DNA from: Siphonodentalium dalli
Lineage: Eukaryota; Mollusca; Scaphopoda; Gadilida; Siphonodentaliidae
Assembly: GCA_032622095.1 (NCBI GenBank)
Contig: CP136064.1
Location: 38,678,426 to 38,742,425, forward strand
Direction of reading: 5' to 3'
DNA length: 64,000 nucleotides
Part shown: one piece after another, positions 11,791 to 21,939 of the stretch
Layout of the letters: every line of letters starts with the position of its first letter
Numbering within the stretch: the first letter of the stretch is position 1
Notes under the pieces: model-generated
Databases searched by the model: none
What the model was told of the DNA's origin: nothing
The model's input: the letters and a program-made list of their open reading frames with translations, nothing else
Made by a program: the position numbers and the translations under genes

Positions 11791-12202
11791 GCACGACGAG
11801 TGGTCAATCCGGACGTCGACATTATGTTTACCATACTATGGTATGGGTAAACATAAATAACCACACTGTTATCCCCTAAATAAAATTATTGAAGATTGTA
11901 ATTGTCTTTTTTTGCTAACATTAAATTAAATTAAATTAAATAAATTAAGTGAAATTATTTTTTTAATTATTTTTTATTACATTTTTGCGCACGTTGGCAT
12001 CTCTCTGAGTGCATTCTAGTTTGAGTTTGGCAATTGATACTCACAGTCAAGTAGGCGGCTAAATTGGCGGCCAGAAATATGCCACTTTCTTTTCTTGTTA
12101 ACAACCGAAAAAAATTAGAGGAGACATTAAGAAAGAAAATTAGTGGGGTGAAGTTGAGTACTGGGGAGGGTGCAGAGGTCGACCAATATCTCCTGGACTA
12201 TA

Positions 12203-12806
12203 TAGGAACATTTGTATTTTGTTCCGCGCAATAATTTCCACTACAGAGTTTTATTGACTATTTGGGATTGTCAGTTTTCATGTATACTGTGTAGGCGGTC
12301 CATTCCAGCCCACATGAATACCACTCCTTAGCAGAGCAGCAACGATCTCGACAATATATAATCGATGAATAGATCATGCTACCCATATCTACTCTGGCTA
12401 CGCTCGCAGTGATCATACTCCCATCAGTTCAAAACCTGTCGTGACAGAAGATAAAGCGACCAATTGACTTTGTGCAGTTCTTTGTGCCTAATTAGAATGG
12501 ATCAAAATTTGAGAACCTTTTGATGTTGTCATCAAGTTTATAACACTGAAAAAAACCCAGTGCAGTCAATATATTTCTTAGTTAATATCTGCCCCTTACT
12601 AATGTATTTCAATGTATGTGAATGTTCCAGCCCGAGATTGCATTAAGTGACTTTGTGAGCGATTTTAATTGCTTTACGTCGTTAACAATAATGGAATCTC
12701 TGCCGGAAAATAAATTCAATATTTTTAGTGTTTGTTGGAATGCTTTAATCATTACCACGTATACTCACGGAACAGATGATGTGAACATTTATACAATACA
12801 TACATA
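12203..12806. other. no gene seen
   Basis: Unique-looking AT-rich sequence between the inverted-repeat element and MITE copy C. No coding motif recognised. Confidence 0.5.
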
Positions 12807-13265
12807 TGTGACCCGCCATATCGAATCCAGTCGTAAGTCGGGATTTTTTTTACCCTGTGCCAATGCATTCTCTTATATATGCGAGTCGACCATAGGTCGC
12901 CTCGCATATATAAGAGAATGCATTGGCCTAACAATTTTTTATCATTTTTTTTAATAAATGTTTCTTACATTTTTTAGGACATAAAATAAAAAACATCAAT
13001 TACCCTGCAGGGAGCCCCACACATATATAGAAGCATATAGAAGAGTGTCGTCTGCTCATGTTTGTCTGGGGCTCTGTATGGGTGAAATTATAAAATTGTT
13101 AAAGAATACAAGAATTTTTTTTTTTAATTTGTAAAAAATTGTTAGGCCAATGCATTCTCTTATATATGCGAGGCGACATATGGTCGACTCGCATATATAA
13201 GAGAATGCATTGGCACAGGGTAAAAAAATCCCGACTTACGACTGGATTTGATATGGCGGGTCACA
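12807..13265. mobile_element. double-hairpin MITE, copy C
   Basis: Full-length copy (459 bp), same orientation as copy A, with TGTGACCCGCC at the left end and the complement at 13265. Both hairpins are present; the right one has one change (GACATATGG). Left flank 'catacata' and right flank 'tatgct' leave no clear duplication beyond TA or ATA. Confidence 0.9.
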
Positions 13266-15239
13266 TATGCTAGTTGCGGCTGTGGATTAGAAACATGTTG
13301 GGTCGTCTCATTGTCTTATATTTGTCAGTCTCATCATAAGTTGGGTTTACATCCGTTCGTACTAAATTTAATAAATGCCGCTGAATCTTTTAATATATGA
13401 ATATTCTCGGTTTACAATAATTCCTCAAATTATTCGCTCGTTGGAATTTCATAATAATTTGCTGCGAAATTCTTGCAAGTGTTCACTTATTAGAATAAAA
13501 TGATATATTCGTCTCCCAATTTATGGTCGCATCTTTCAGATAAGTTCAGATCGCAAGATATTTTGGAATTCTTTTTCTTCCACCGTGAAGTTTCAACTCG
13601 CAGTCTGTGGTTGGCTCTACGTAATTTCACAATTTGGAGTGCCAAGTATTCAGGAAGTTAACAAGAGATTTTTCTAAGGAAATTGTTGATTTGAATTTCA
13701 TATATATAAATTGCATGCCTCGAGATGTCATTTCTATTTCAGAGCGCCACTGATATCAAACATTCATTTCCTCGCTTCAATTCTAAGGAAGACATAGCTT
13801 GTTGTTCATCCAAAATTGCGATATCGGCTCATAAATTTCACAAAACTCATGTAATCTCGAACCGGGACTATCCCCTAGCTACTGCGAAATTGATTATTAA
13901 TGAACAAGTAATAACAATGAAATATATTCCCTGAGTTGATTGTAACGTTCCTCGTGAGATCAGGTCGGAATATCAAACAGTTCCCGGGTTTTGAATGGAT
14001 GGAATGTGATAATTACGGGCGTAACCGGAGAGTAGAGATTCCTTCCATGATCTAAATCGATGTCATGTCCATAATACTCTCGGCAACCTGTCGGTATATT
14101 TCCTCGTTTCCATTCAGTAAAGAAAAACATTTACTAATGACTTTTGATGCTTCAATCGACGTACAAAACGCCTGGTGTATATGCGACAAAATCAGAAAGC
14201 CACATCAATGTACATCTGTCTATCTTACATGGTCACTATGCACTCGGGGTGTGTAAATGTGCAAAAATATAAAACTCTGTAAAAACCTCACCACTATGAA
14301 CACCTCACCACTATGAACACCTCACCACTATGAACATGAAGAAATAGATAAACTTTGTTCTTATATTAATTATTGATATTTCGCGTGTTGAAACCATGCA
14401 TTGATATATTAACAAAACTGTTACAGCGATTTGTCAACAAACATCGCTAAACATGCAGTAAGTTAAGATGCTTTAGCCTGAATGAGATTTTCAGAGAATA
14501 TTTTCAATGCCTTTACCTTTTCCAATGTTTATAGTCAAATTTTAAGTAATACTGGTACAAAGTAACTAAATCAAATGAATTTTTGGATGAAGTTTTTGGA
14601 GGCAGGTAGCCAACAACCAATGTTAGATTTTTAAGTAAATGTTATGCCTTTTATGATCTTGTTTGTGGTCACGTTACTACCATTCTACTGTTTTGGTGGT
14701 TGAACAATTGGGGCGGGGTTCTGCAAAATAAAAAGTCCAGGTACAGGGAAGGGTGGTGGGTTTATTGGGGTCTGAAATATTAATTAGCAACCATCAAGAT
14801 AGTTTAATTATATCACGTAGGTTTGTACTCGGCTTACTGCTGCATCAACTCTTAGTGTGATCATGTCTCTATTAAGTTGAACACTTATATTGGGCAACAT
14901 TTGTATCATTTCATAACATAGGTACTCAGAATGCTAACATTAACCCTTTATTCCACTTTCAAACACTATTACATGTACTTCAGGCATTGGCTAACAAATA
15001 TTATCAGTATTTCTGTGGGTCGATATTCGAGTCAATAAGCATGTACTGACAAGATAAGATAATATTTTAATGCAAAATACACCCAAATGGGCAGTTGCAA
15101 ACATGAATAAAATACATATAAATTGACAAAAAGTAACTATATATAATTGATGAGTAACATATATGCATATACACGTATACAATGTAGTTTCCAAACGAAT
15201 TTCTTTTTTCTCTTTTCATCAGTTATAAATTATCAATTG
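13266..15239. other. no gene seen; 19-bp triplication at 14286-14336
   Basis: Mostly unique-looking AT-rich sequence. CACCTCACCACTATGAACA is repeated almost exactly three times at 14286-14336. The short open frames (60-69 codons) have no recognisable motif. Confidence 0.5.
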
Positions 15240-15490
15240 ACTAGCTTTTATTGGAATCCCGAGCGGTGAAGAAAGACCGGATTATGTCACATATAACATT
15301 AATGGTTGGTTTGTGTTCATTCTTCATAATAAATCTAAATTTCTCATAATTCGTCATATCTGAAAAATGTGGGAACTCTGTGATTATGTCCCTAAAATAT
15401 GTATCGCGCATACTGTTGTAGGCTCTACATTCTAATATAAAATGGTATTCTGTTTCAATTTGTTTACATTTACATGTCCGCGATTAACCT
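15240..15490 (-). pseudogene. LINE C-terminal fragment (zinc-binding tail)
   Basis: Reading the minus strand from 15490, the frame gives 'CKQIETEYHFILEC' and then 'YFRDIITEFPHFSDM'. The EYHFILEC motif with its paired cysteines is the conserved post-RT tail of many Jockey/CR1-group LINEs. It stops in the 'SFFTARDS' region near 15250. No RT domain lies upstream, so this is only the 3' end of an insertion. Confidence 0.8.
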
Positions 15491-16115
15491 GTCTTCAAAA
15501 TTATATATCATTTACCGTGATAGAAAAAGATAAAGTGATGATACGATCGTTTAATATATATTGTTTACATACATATTTTGATATAGTGCGACAAATTACA
15601 AATTTTGTCCCGAATACAGAAACAATTTTCATTTAAATATAGGATGGCCTATAAGAAATCACTGACGCGCTGCCCAGATTCCATTAAATGCCACGTGGAT
15701 TTCAATGATCAGCAATAATGTCGTACCATACTTCCCCGACAATCGCCATCAAATGGATATATGGCTGAAGCTTCTTTGGCCTTTTTCTGAGATGAAATCA
15801 CGAAAACATAATACATAATTATCTTTCAATCACTCAGAAGGATTTCAGTGTTAGCATTACCATTTGAGACATCGAGTCAGCTGCCATTTTTGCCATTTTT
15901 GCCATTTGTGATTTTGTTTGTGATCAGTTTTCTACCATTCTGCTGGTTTGGGTTTGTAAGAATATATTGAAATATGCTAAGAGACATTATTTGTTGGACA
16001 TAACCAGACTGATATGATTTTCTTTTTGTTTAATCTGATTTCTTTTCTCATTTTAGGTAGTGGATCCCAAAACTTTGTCCCGGAAAATATAAAAAAAAAA
16101 ACATATGGTGGGGCC
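15491..16115. other. no gene seen
   Basis: AT-rich, with 'tgccatttttgccatttttg' as a short direct repeat near 15890. No coding motif recognised. Confidence 0.5.
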
Positions 16116-17636
16116 CAGAGTCGTTATTTCGTGGGAGAATCTGGATTCAGAATCCGAAACCGATTACGGGGCGGGGCTAAATCGAAATTACACGGATTCC
16201 AGGTCAATTTCGAAATCCACGTGGTCGCCGGTACTGGGTTTAATGTTCTCCCATCGTCAAAGATGGCTCATGTATTTGACACAAGTATCATATGTATCTT
16301 ATATTTATAATGTTCATATCTGTTGTGAAAGTCATGCTTTTCTTCTATGTGTATATACATGGCAACTAATTAGCTGTCAATCCGATTTAATCGCATCTTA
16401 TTCTTTTTCAAGTTAAAGTGTGTTTATTGATGAGGGCAAGCATTTCTAACAGGTCTAGATCTCCTGAATCAAATTTCGAAGAAGTTGTAGAGAACACACG
16501 AAACTTGTCAGTTGTACAGGGACGTGGCGACAGGGGTTGGTTGGGGTGTCCCCCCCCCGAACTTTAAGTTGGAAATTTCATGCTTAACACAACATTAGTT
16601 GGACATTAATTTGACACCATAGATAGGTTGGAATTTTCTCATTGTTTGATTTTCCAACCAGTAATAGTTGGTAATTTTCCAATCTTAGGGTGTGTCAGGT
16701 TGGATATTTCCAAGGGAGTGCAAATGGAATTCTGCGAACCTGTTGGTTTGACGCTTGGTTCAAGGGGTGGTGCAGTTTGCCGCAAATTTGTAGGTGCACA
16801 CATGGAAACCCTCTCTCCACGTCCCTAGAACTTGTACGTGTGGGTATTTAATCAAATAACTTGACTGACATTTCCACTATATAGTCCTGCGATCCTAGAA
16901 TAAGCTTTACATGATGTGTTTGTGCGATTGGCAGATGCAGCTCAAAAATTGTCTGTTTTTCGGCATTACAGAGACTATTGTGCAAAACGACTGCATTTAA
17001 CGAAACAAAACAATTTAAATATGAAATTGTTATAAGAGTAGATAGTACGTGCATGCTTGTATCTGATAATCCACAAAGCAGAAGACATATCCATGCAGGT
17101 TCACGTGAGTTCGGTCAATGGTGACGTTATCTGCCGAATTTGAAATCGACCTGCTTTCGGGCGGTATTTTATTATGGAATTATGAAATGAACATTATGAA
17201 TGTGACAATGAAATTGACAAGGATTTGCTTCAAGTTCGCCATCAACCGAAGTGCTCCCCCAGCGTTACTATCAATAACGTTATTATTTGGCTAATTTCAG
17301 TAAAATTCTCTCCGTTTACACTCGATAACACAAATTTGTCTCCGCAGTTATAATTCTTTGATATGAATCGTTTATATTCTGCAATAATTTGTACCCAAAC
17401 GATAGATTCTTATGTTTTATTGTGTTCTTAAACTCCGAGGTGGTGAACTATCGGTTTGTTTACATTGTGAATGTTCTGATTTCGATTACGGAATCAGAAT
17501 CGGAATCCAGATTACGACGAAATAACGATTACGGCCTGTTCGTTTACTGATTCTGGTGTGTTCGTTTACCGAACCACGTCGTACGGAGTGTAATCCGTAA
17601 TCTTAATCCAGATTCTCCCACGAAATAACGACTCTG
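16116..17636. mobile_element. 1.5-kb element with 32-bp TIRs
   Basis: A perfect 32-base terminal inverted repeat beginning CAGAGTCGTTATTTCGTGGG lies at 16116-16147 and, inverted, at 17605-17636. Subterminal parts also echo each other ('gaatccgaaaccgattacgg' near 16157 against 'gattacggaatcagaatcgg' near 17488). CAG-starting TIRs are common in hAT elements, but I see no clean 8-bp duplication (flanks 'tggggcc' and 'tggttggcc'). No transposase frame; non-autonomous. It ends 129 bases before a GPCR exon. Confidence 0.8.
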
Positions 17637-17765
17637 TGGTTGGCCAGATACTAGCATAGGGCCTACCCCACAATGTTAAATGTATAACACCAGCGTAAAT
17701 CAGAGTCAAGAGCTATGGTATGATATATTATTAACATAATAGCACATGTACATGTATCTTTGCAG

Positions 17766-17856
17766 GCTCTGAGAACTACGGGAAATATGTTCATAGTCAA
17801 CCTGGCCTTCGCTGACATGTGTATTACGTTATTCGTCGATGCTTTCAGTATACTCG
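17766..17856 (+). CDS. GPCR exon encoding ICL1-TM2
   Basis: A 91-base exon bounded by a good acceptor (pyrimidine/TTTGCAG ending at 17765) and donor (GTAAGC from 17857). It encodes 'ALRTTGNMFIVNLAFADMC' and 'ITLFVDAFSILG'. The N-x-x-L-A-x-A-D pattern is the TM2 signature of class A receptors. Its last base plus the first two bases of the exon at 29470 make a Gly codon and keep the frame, so both exons belong to one receptor across an 11.6-kb intron. The exon for the N-terminus and TM1 was not found in the 17.7 kb upstream; it may be outside the window or too small to see by eye. Confidence 0.85.
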
Positions 17857-18080
17857 GTAAGCACATTTCAACTTTATTACATTTGATTACATTTGATCTT
17901 CGGTCGTAAATATTAGAGGCCTGTCGTGGCCAGCCGTTGCCTTCGTGAGTGAAAGTTTTTATTCTTCGTTTGAGAGCTTCCACTCTTCCAAAAATAATGT
18001 GTATGGTTTGCGATATGAGTCTCGAACAATCGGCTAAAGGTGGTCTATCTCATCATAACAAGTTTTATATATGCCTTTCA

Positions 18081-19176
18081 GTGCTGATGCACATTCTAGA
18101 TTAGATCAGTTATGTTAAGAAACAATGGATATTAATACAGTTGAGAGTTTGAAAATATTAAAGGTACTCAACCCGTAAAGAGGGTCCCCATCTCAACAGA
18201 TTCCAACAACAACAATCCGATCAGAGGGTCCTATATTACTATTTCTTTGGCTTTGGGGGTAAAAAATATTTGATTCGAGTCGAGGAACCCATCAAACAAA
18301 GCTCAGAGTTATTAGATATTGATTTTTCAAATTTGTTATGTTCTCGAGATTAGTACTAATAACTGTCGTAATCTGCTCTGGATGTGTACTCAAAATCTAT
18401 TCAAACAGACAAGGATGAATAACTCTAAAATCAAGTGGTAATTTTAACGCAATTTTTACTGAGTTCTGGGCCAGATAGTATTCCCGATAATGAAAAATAA
18501 TAGATTTCTAAAATCGATATCTAACAAATCTGAGCTTTGATGGGTGACTTCCTCGACTCGAATCAAATATTTTTGACCCCCGAAGCCATTGAAATAGTAA
18601 TTGAGAGGAGTTTTATCGGGTTGTGTACCTTTAATATCTTTCCCCTTTGGATTGCAAGAACTGTTAGAATAAATAATAATTCCACAAAACAATCCAATCA
18701 CCAAATATATGTCGCCCATTCTTTTGGCTCTATGAAGCTTCATGTGTGTCATAATGTTGAGTTAATTTTTTAATTGCATGCTATAACATCATACCCCATA
18801 TACTGCAATGGATAATAAACCAGCCACAAATATGCAAGCCCAATGAAAACAAACTGTTGTAGTCAGATGTAGCGGCCAGATAGTAGTTAGATGAAGCGGT
18901 CAGATGACCCAGAACTTATCTCAGCTCATTTTTGGCATGGGCATTCTCAAATATAGAACATTATTTTAGTGTGGCTGTCTTTCTAAATGCAAATAATTAT
19001 GAAATTTCTTGAATCAAGAAAAATTAAGTTTCCTTTCATGACTTTCAGATATGATATTATAGACAAATACACTTCAGTTTTGAAAAAGTTTTATTTTACA
19101 GACGATCTCGGTACTTGAATACAGCGAAATTTTAAATAGCTTTAATGTCATAAAAGTATATTAAATAATCGATTGT
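18081..19176. repeat. interspersed repeat R1, copy 1, with a MITE inserted
   Basis: Nearly identical to 27943-28596 apart from the MITE at 18162-18630 and a 23-base gap near 18918. Its first 40 bases ('gcctttcagtgctgatgcac' onward) are LINE sequence, also present at 27943. The copied piece therefore includes a LINE/R1 junction. A third, older copy is at 51390-52205. No open frame is conserved. It lies in the GPCR intron. Confidence 0.85.
18162..18630. mobile_element. TTAA-flanked MITE, AGGTACTCAA type, copy 1
   Basis: A 469-bp element between TTAA at 18158-18161 and 18631-18634. The termini AGGTACTCAACCCG and the inverse 'cgggttgtgtacct' pair. Long arms continue inward ('ttcgagtcgaggaaccc' against 'cttcctcgactcgaatcaaa'). 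The same R1 sequence at 28021-28040 lacks the element and has a single TTAA, which fixes the insertion boundaries and the 4-bp duplication. Second copy at 30280-30632. Confidence 0.92.
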
Positions 19177-20367
19177 AATATATAAAATAATAAATATGAA
19201 CCGAATACACCTGTCCGGAAAGGCTTCTATCAATTAATAAAGAGCTTTAGCAAAACTCACGGACAAAATTGCGACTACATTTAGGATAACTACGTCATCA
19301 AATTAGGGTACTACGTCTGCAAATTGTGCGCATGTACGTTCTAACAGTTTAGTCGTGAGATCACAAACCGTAACAACGGGTATTGTATCAATTTCTCCGC
19401 TTTGAACCAGAACATCATTTGAAGATAAAGACAATTGTTATCCTCCTCCCTATTTTCCACCCTTCTGATTGGCCCATATCCTGTCACGTGCCGGGCGACA
19501 AATCACACTGTCGCCCGCTGAGCCGGGAGACATTGTTTTTGTCGCCCGCCTGATGTTATATTGCAAGAATATCTCCAAACACACACTGCAGTAACTCATC
19601 TATTTCACATCACTATATGTACTAAAAATCATAGATCTTATATACCCCACGGATTCGCAATACACGCCAGTTGTGGTGTTTGCTAATTTGCATATATATA
19701 GTGAACACTAATATTCGAACTTTTAAGTTGATATTTTTATCGGACAAGCGTTTTTATTTACTTTTTACATCGAAACATCTCGGTGAATCAATTTGTTCAT
19801 GTCGACATTATGATGCAAGATTGAAAGAGAGGATCCCTTGAGGTTGGTTGCTTATAAATGTTTGCTGGTAGACAACGTAATGCATACGTTTGTCGCGAAT
19901 GAATGGTACTGTACGCTTATCCTTCGCGATGTCTGCAATGTGATCATAGAAGTATTTTATGTGAGGATCGACATGAGCACTGACACATATGAATGTACAT
20001 TAATGAAATTGACAACTTCTCAATAGCTTTTGGGGAAGACCGTTATGAAATGAACATCGCGAGTAAATTGCGCGCACAAGACGACATTGAATATGCCACA
20101 TTGCAGAAGACGAGAACATACCTATATGGCTTATTGGTTTACATTGCATGGACCGATATTGACGATTTAACCACCAAATTGATCGTAAATAAACGCGGAT
20201 TATCAAACGCCTAACAGCTTGACTATCGTTTATGGAACATAAATGCTATGGGACGATAAGTTTTACTGACAATATGCATAATCGGGGAAGAAAGCACTCG
20301 TGACTCAGTGGAACATCGTGCGTGTGGATGGCAAGGATTTTATTCTGTGGTATAATCGGATAACAAA
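19177..20367. other. no gene seen; hairpin-related sequence at 19488-19552
   Basis: Within this stretch, 'cgggcgacaaatcacactgt' and 'ccgggagacattg' near 19490-19550 resemble the arms of the hairpin at 20368-20518. The rest is AT-rich with no recognised motif. Confidence 0.5.
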
Positions 20368-20518
20368 ACAGTTGTTGCCCTTCTTCTCGGGAGACATTGA
20401 GATTTGTCACCCGCTCGAGAACGGAATGTCTCCCTCGGAGCTTCGCTCCTCGGGAGACATTCTGTTCTCGAGCGGGTGACAAATCTCAATGTCTCCCTCG
20501 ACAACGGGCGACAACTGT
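20368..20518. repeat. 151-bp GC-rich hairpin
   Basis: A long palindrome: ACAGTTGTTGCCC at the left pairs with GGGCGACAACTGT at the right. The stem runs through 'gggagacattgagatttgtc', 'acccgctcgagaac' and 'gaatgtctccc' to a GGAGCTTCGCTCC turn. Only a few mismatches are seen (near 20378-20386 and one in the inner stem). It reads as three overlapping short frames on the minus strand, none meaningful. Confidence 0.9.
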
Positions 20519-21194
20519 ATAATGTCATCGGTGCAAAACATCATTAATCTACTCGATATCCCAATCTGTTTTGGACCGAGAAGACCTGGTCTACTGGTTG
20601 TGTTGTATCGTCCAGCCATCACTTCACAAGCCTAGAACAGCTAAACATAACTCGTAACTCGTGAGTTGCGAAACCTCTCTATTATTCATAGTCGTAAAAT
20701 TCGTGTAGGGTTTCTGTATATCTACGTTTTCTGCATTATTCTGGGAAAATGGTTCGATTAAATCAGAATGAATTGCACACTACTGCTAAACCAGGCTTAA
20801 ACTAGATATTACGAATGCGCCACTGAGATCTGCGGTCTCGGGTTTAAACCACGGATTTAGTTAGACCAGTTTTAACCTGGATATATATATGACGAATCTG
20901 GCCGTATGGTTTGGCCATTTTAACTCATGGCTATTGGAGTATAAACATTGACGGTTGGAAAATATTCAATATTTGGTTTGAAAAAACATATATTGCTCCG
21001 AAACTCATATCATTGGAACACTCGCAATATAAGCTTGAGTGATATTATCTCACCGACCGCTCAGTACGAATTATTTTGACATATACGCTCTTATAGTTGT
21101 ATATATACAAACAGAAACGGAGTAGTGGCAAAAAGAAGCACTGAAGTCTCCGACAACATTTCGCCTGGTTGTTGTGAAGCCGGGTGTTAATACG

Positions 21195-21490
21195 TCAAAT
21201 ATACCACCAGAACACCGTTATCGGAGAGATCGTGCACTTTATGTGAAACAAATATTATCGGCGACGAGTATCACTTTATACTGGAGTGTCCCTCTCTATC
21301 CCAAGAACGGAAACTATACATAAAACATGCCTATTAGAAGTATCCCAATCGTCGGAAACTGTCCATTCTTCTCTCAAACAGAAAGCCAAGTATTATACGC
21401 AACCTTTGTTACTTAATAAAGCGTCCTTGTTACAAATCGCTAATGCAAATTATTCGTATTTCTGGAAACAGTTGCAATGGTATTGCTGAT
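21195..21490 (+). pseudogene. LINE C-terminal fragment (zinc-binding tail)
   Basis: The frame from about 21207 encodes 'RTPLSERSCTLCETNIIGDE' followed by 'YHFILECPSLSQERKLYIKH'. This CTLC...GDEYHFILECP pattern is the conserved LINE tail, like the fragment at 15240-15490. A frameshift near 21315 moves the continuation into another frame ('LKQKAKYYTQPLLLNKAS'), which ends at a stop at 21489. Decayed and 5'-truncated. Confidence 0.85.
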
Positions 21491-21545
21491 ATATCGATGA
21501 ACGCATTCCCGGGGGTGCATTAACGTCGCGTTTTGTTCAAAATAG

Positions 21546-21939
21546 ATTTTTTTACCCTGTGCCAATGCATTCTCTTATATATGCGAGTCGACCATAGGTC
21601 GCCTCGCATATATAAGAGAATGCATTGGCCTAACAATTTTTTTACAATTTTAATAATTTTTTCTTGTATTCTTTAACAATTATATAATTTCACCCATACA
21701 GAGCCCCAGACAAACATGAGCAGACGACACTCTTCTATATGCTTCTATATATGTGTGGGGCTCCCTGAAGGGTAATGGATGTTTTTTATTTTATGTCCTA
21801 AAAATTGTAAGAAACATTTATTTAAAAAAAAATGATAAAACATTGTTAGGCCAATGCATTCTCTCATATATGCGAGGCGACCTATGGTCGACTCGCATAT
21901 ATAAGAGAATGCATTGGCACAGGGTAACAAAATCCCGAT
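21546..21939. mobile_element. double-hairpin MITE, copy D (middle inverted)
   Basis: Both hairpins are present, but the asymmetric middle ('cagagccccagacaaacatg', then 'gtgtggggctccct') is in the opposite orientation to copies A, C and E. This copy therefore inserted the other way round. The outermost TGTGACCCGCC ends are missing or eroded on both sides. Confidence 0.9.

Larger units (their letters stand above)
10411..11876. mobile_element. pearl-like element with 17-bp inverted ends
   Basis: GGGGATAACAGTGTGGT at 10411-10427 is repeated in perfect inverse at 11860-11876. In order, the interior has a 124-bp hairpin (10433-10556), tandem units carrying 'aagggccataactc' (11160-11725), an (ACAG)n/(ACGG)n microsatellite (11731-11790) and a small terminal hairpin (11821-11856, TTATGTTTACC stem). 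Hairpin, core repeats and a tetranucleotide microsatellite in that order resemble the pearl elements of molluscs, usually linked to Helentrons. That assignment is by analogy. No target duplication was recognised. Confidence 0.75.
9007..12202. mobile_element. 3.2-kb inverted-repeat element (ATAGTCCAGGAG termini)
   Basis: Left terminus ATAGTCCAGGAGATATTGG starts at 9007. Its reverse complement ends at 12200, followed by TATA. TATA precedes GTCC on the left (9006-9009) and follows GGAC on the right (12199-12202), so the duplication could be TA or TATA. The arms share the 'gcagaggtcgacc', 'ggggtgaagtt' and 'cttgttaacaa' blocks. The left arm extends through the ATGGCGGCC repeats to about 10140. 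The right arm is shortened to 12009-12200. The same arms occur inside the giant element at 45544-46735 and inverted at 53690-54902. No transposase frame is present, and the middle is filled by the nested element at 10411-11876. Confidence 0.8.

Noticed and set aside
11661-11864. Ser/Val/Cys/Leu-repeat protein on the minus strand
   Set aside because: It is the translation of the (ACAG)n/(ACGG)n microsatellite.
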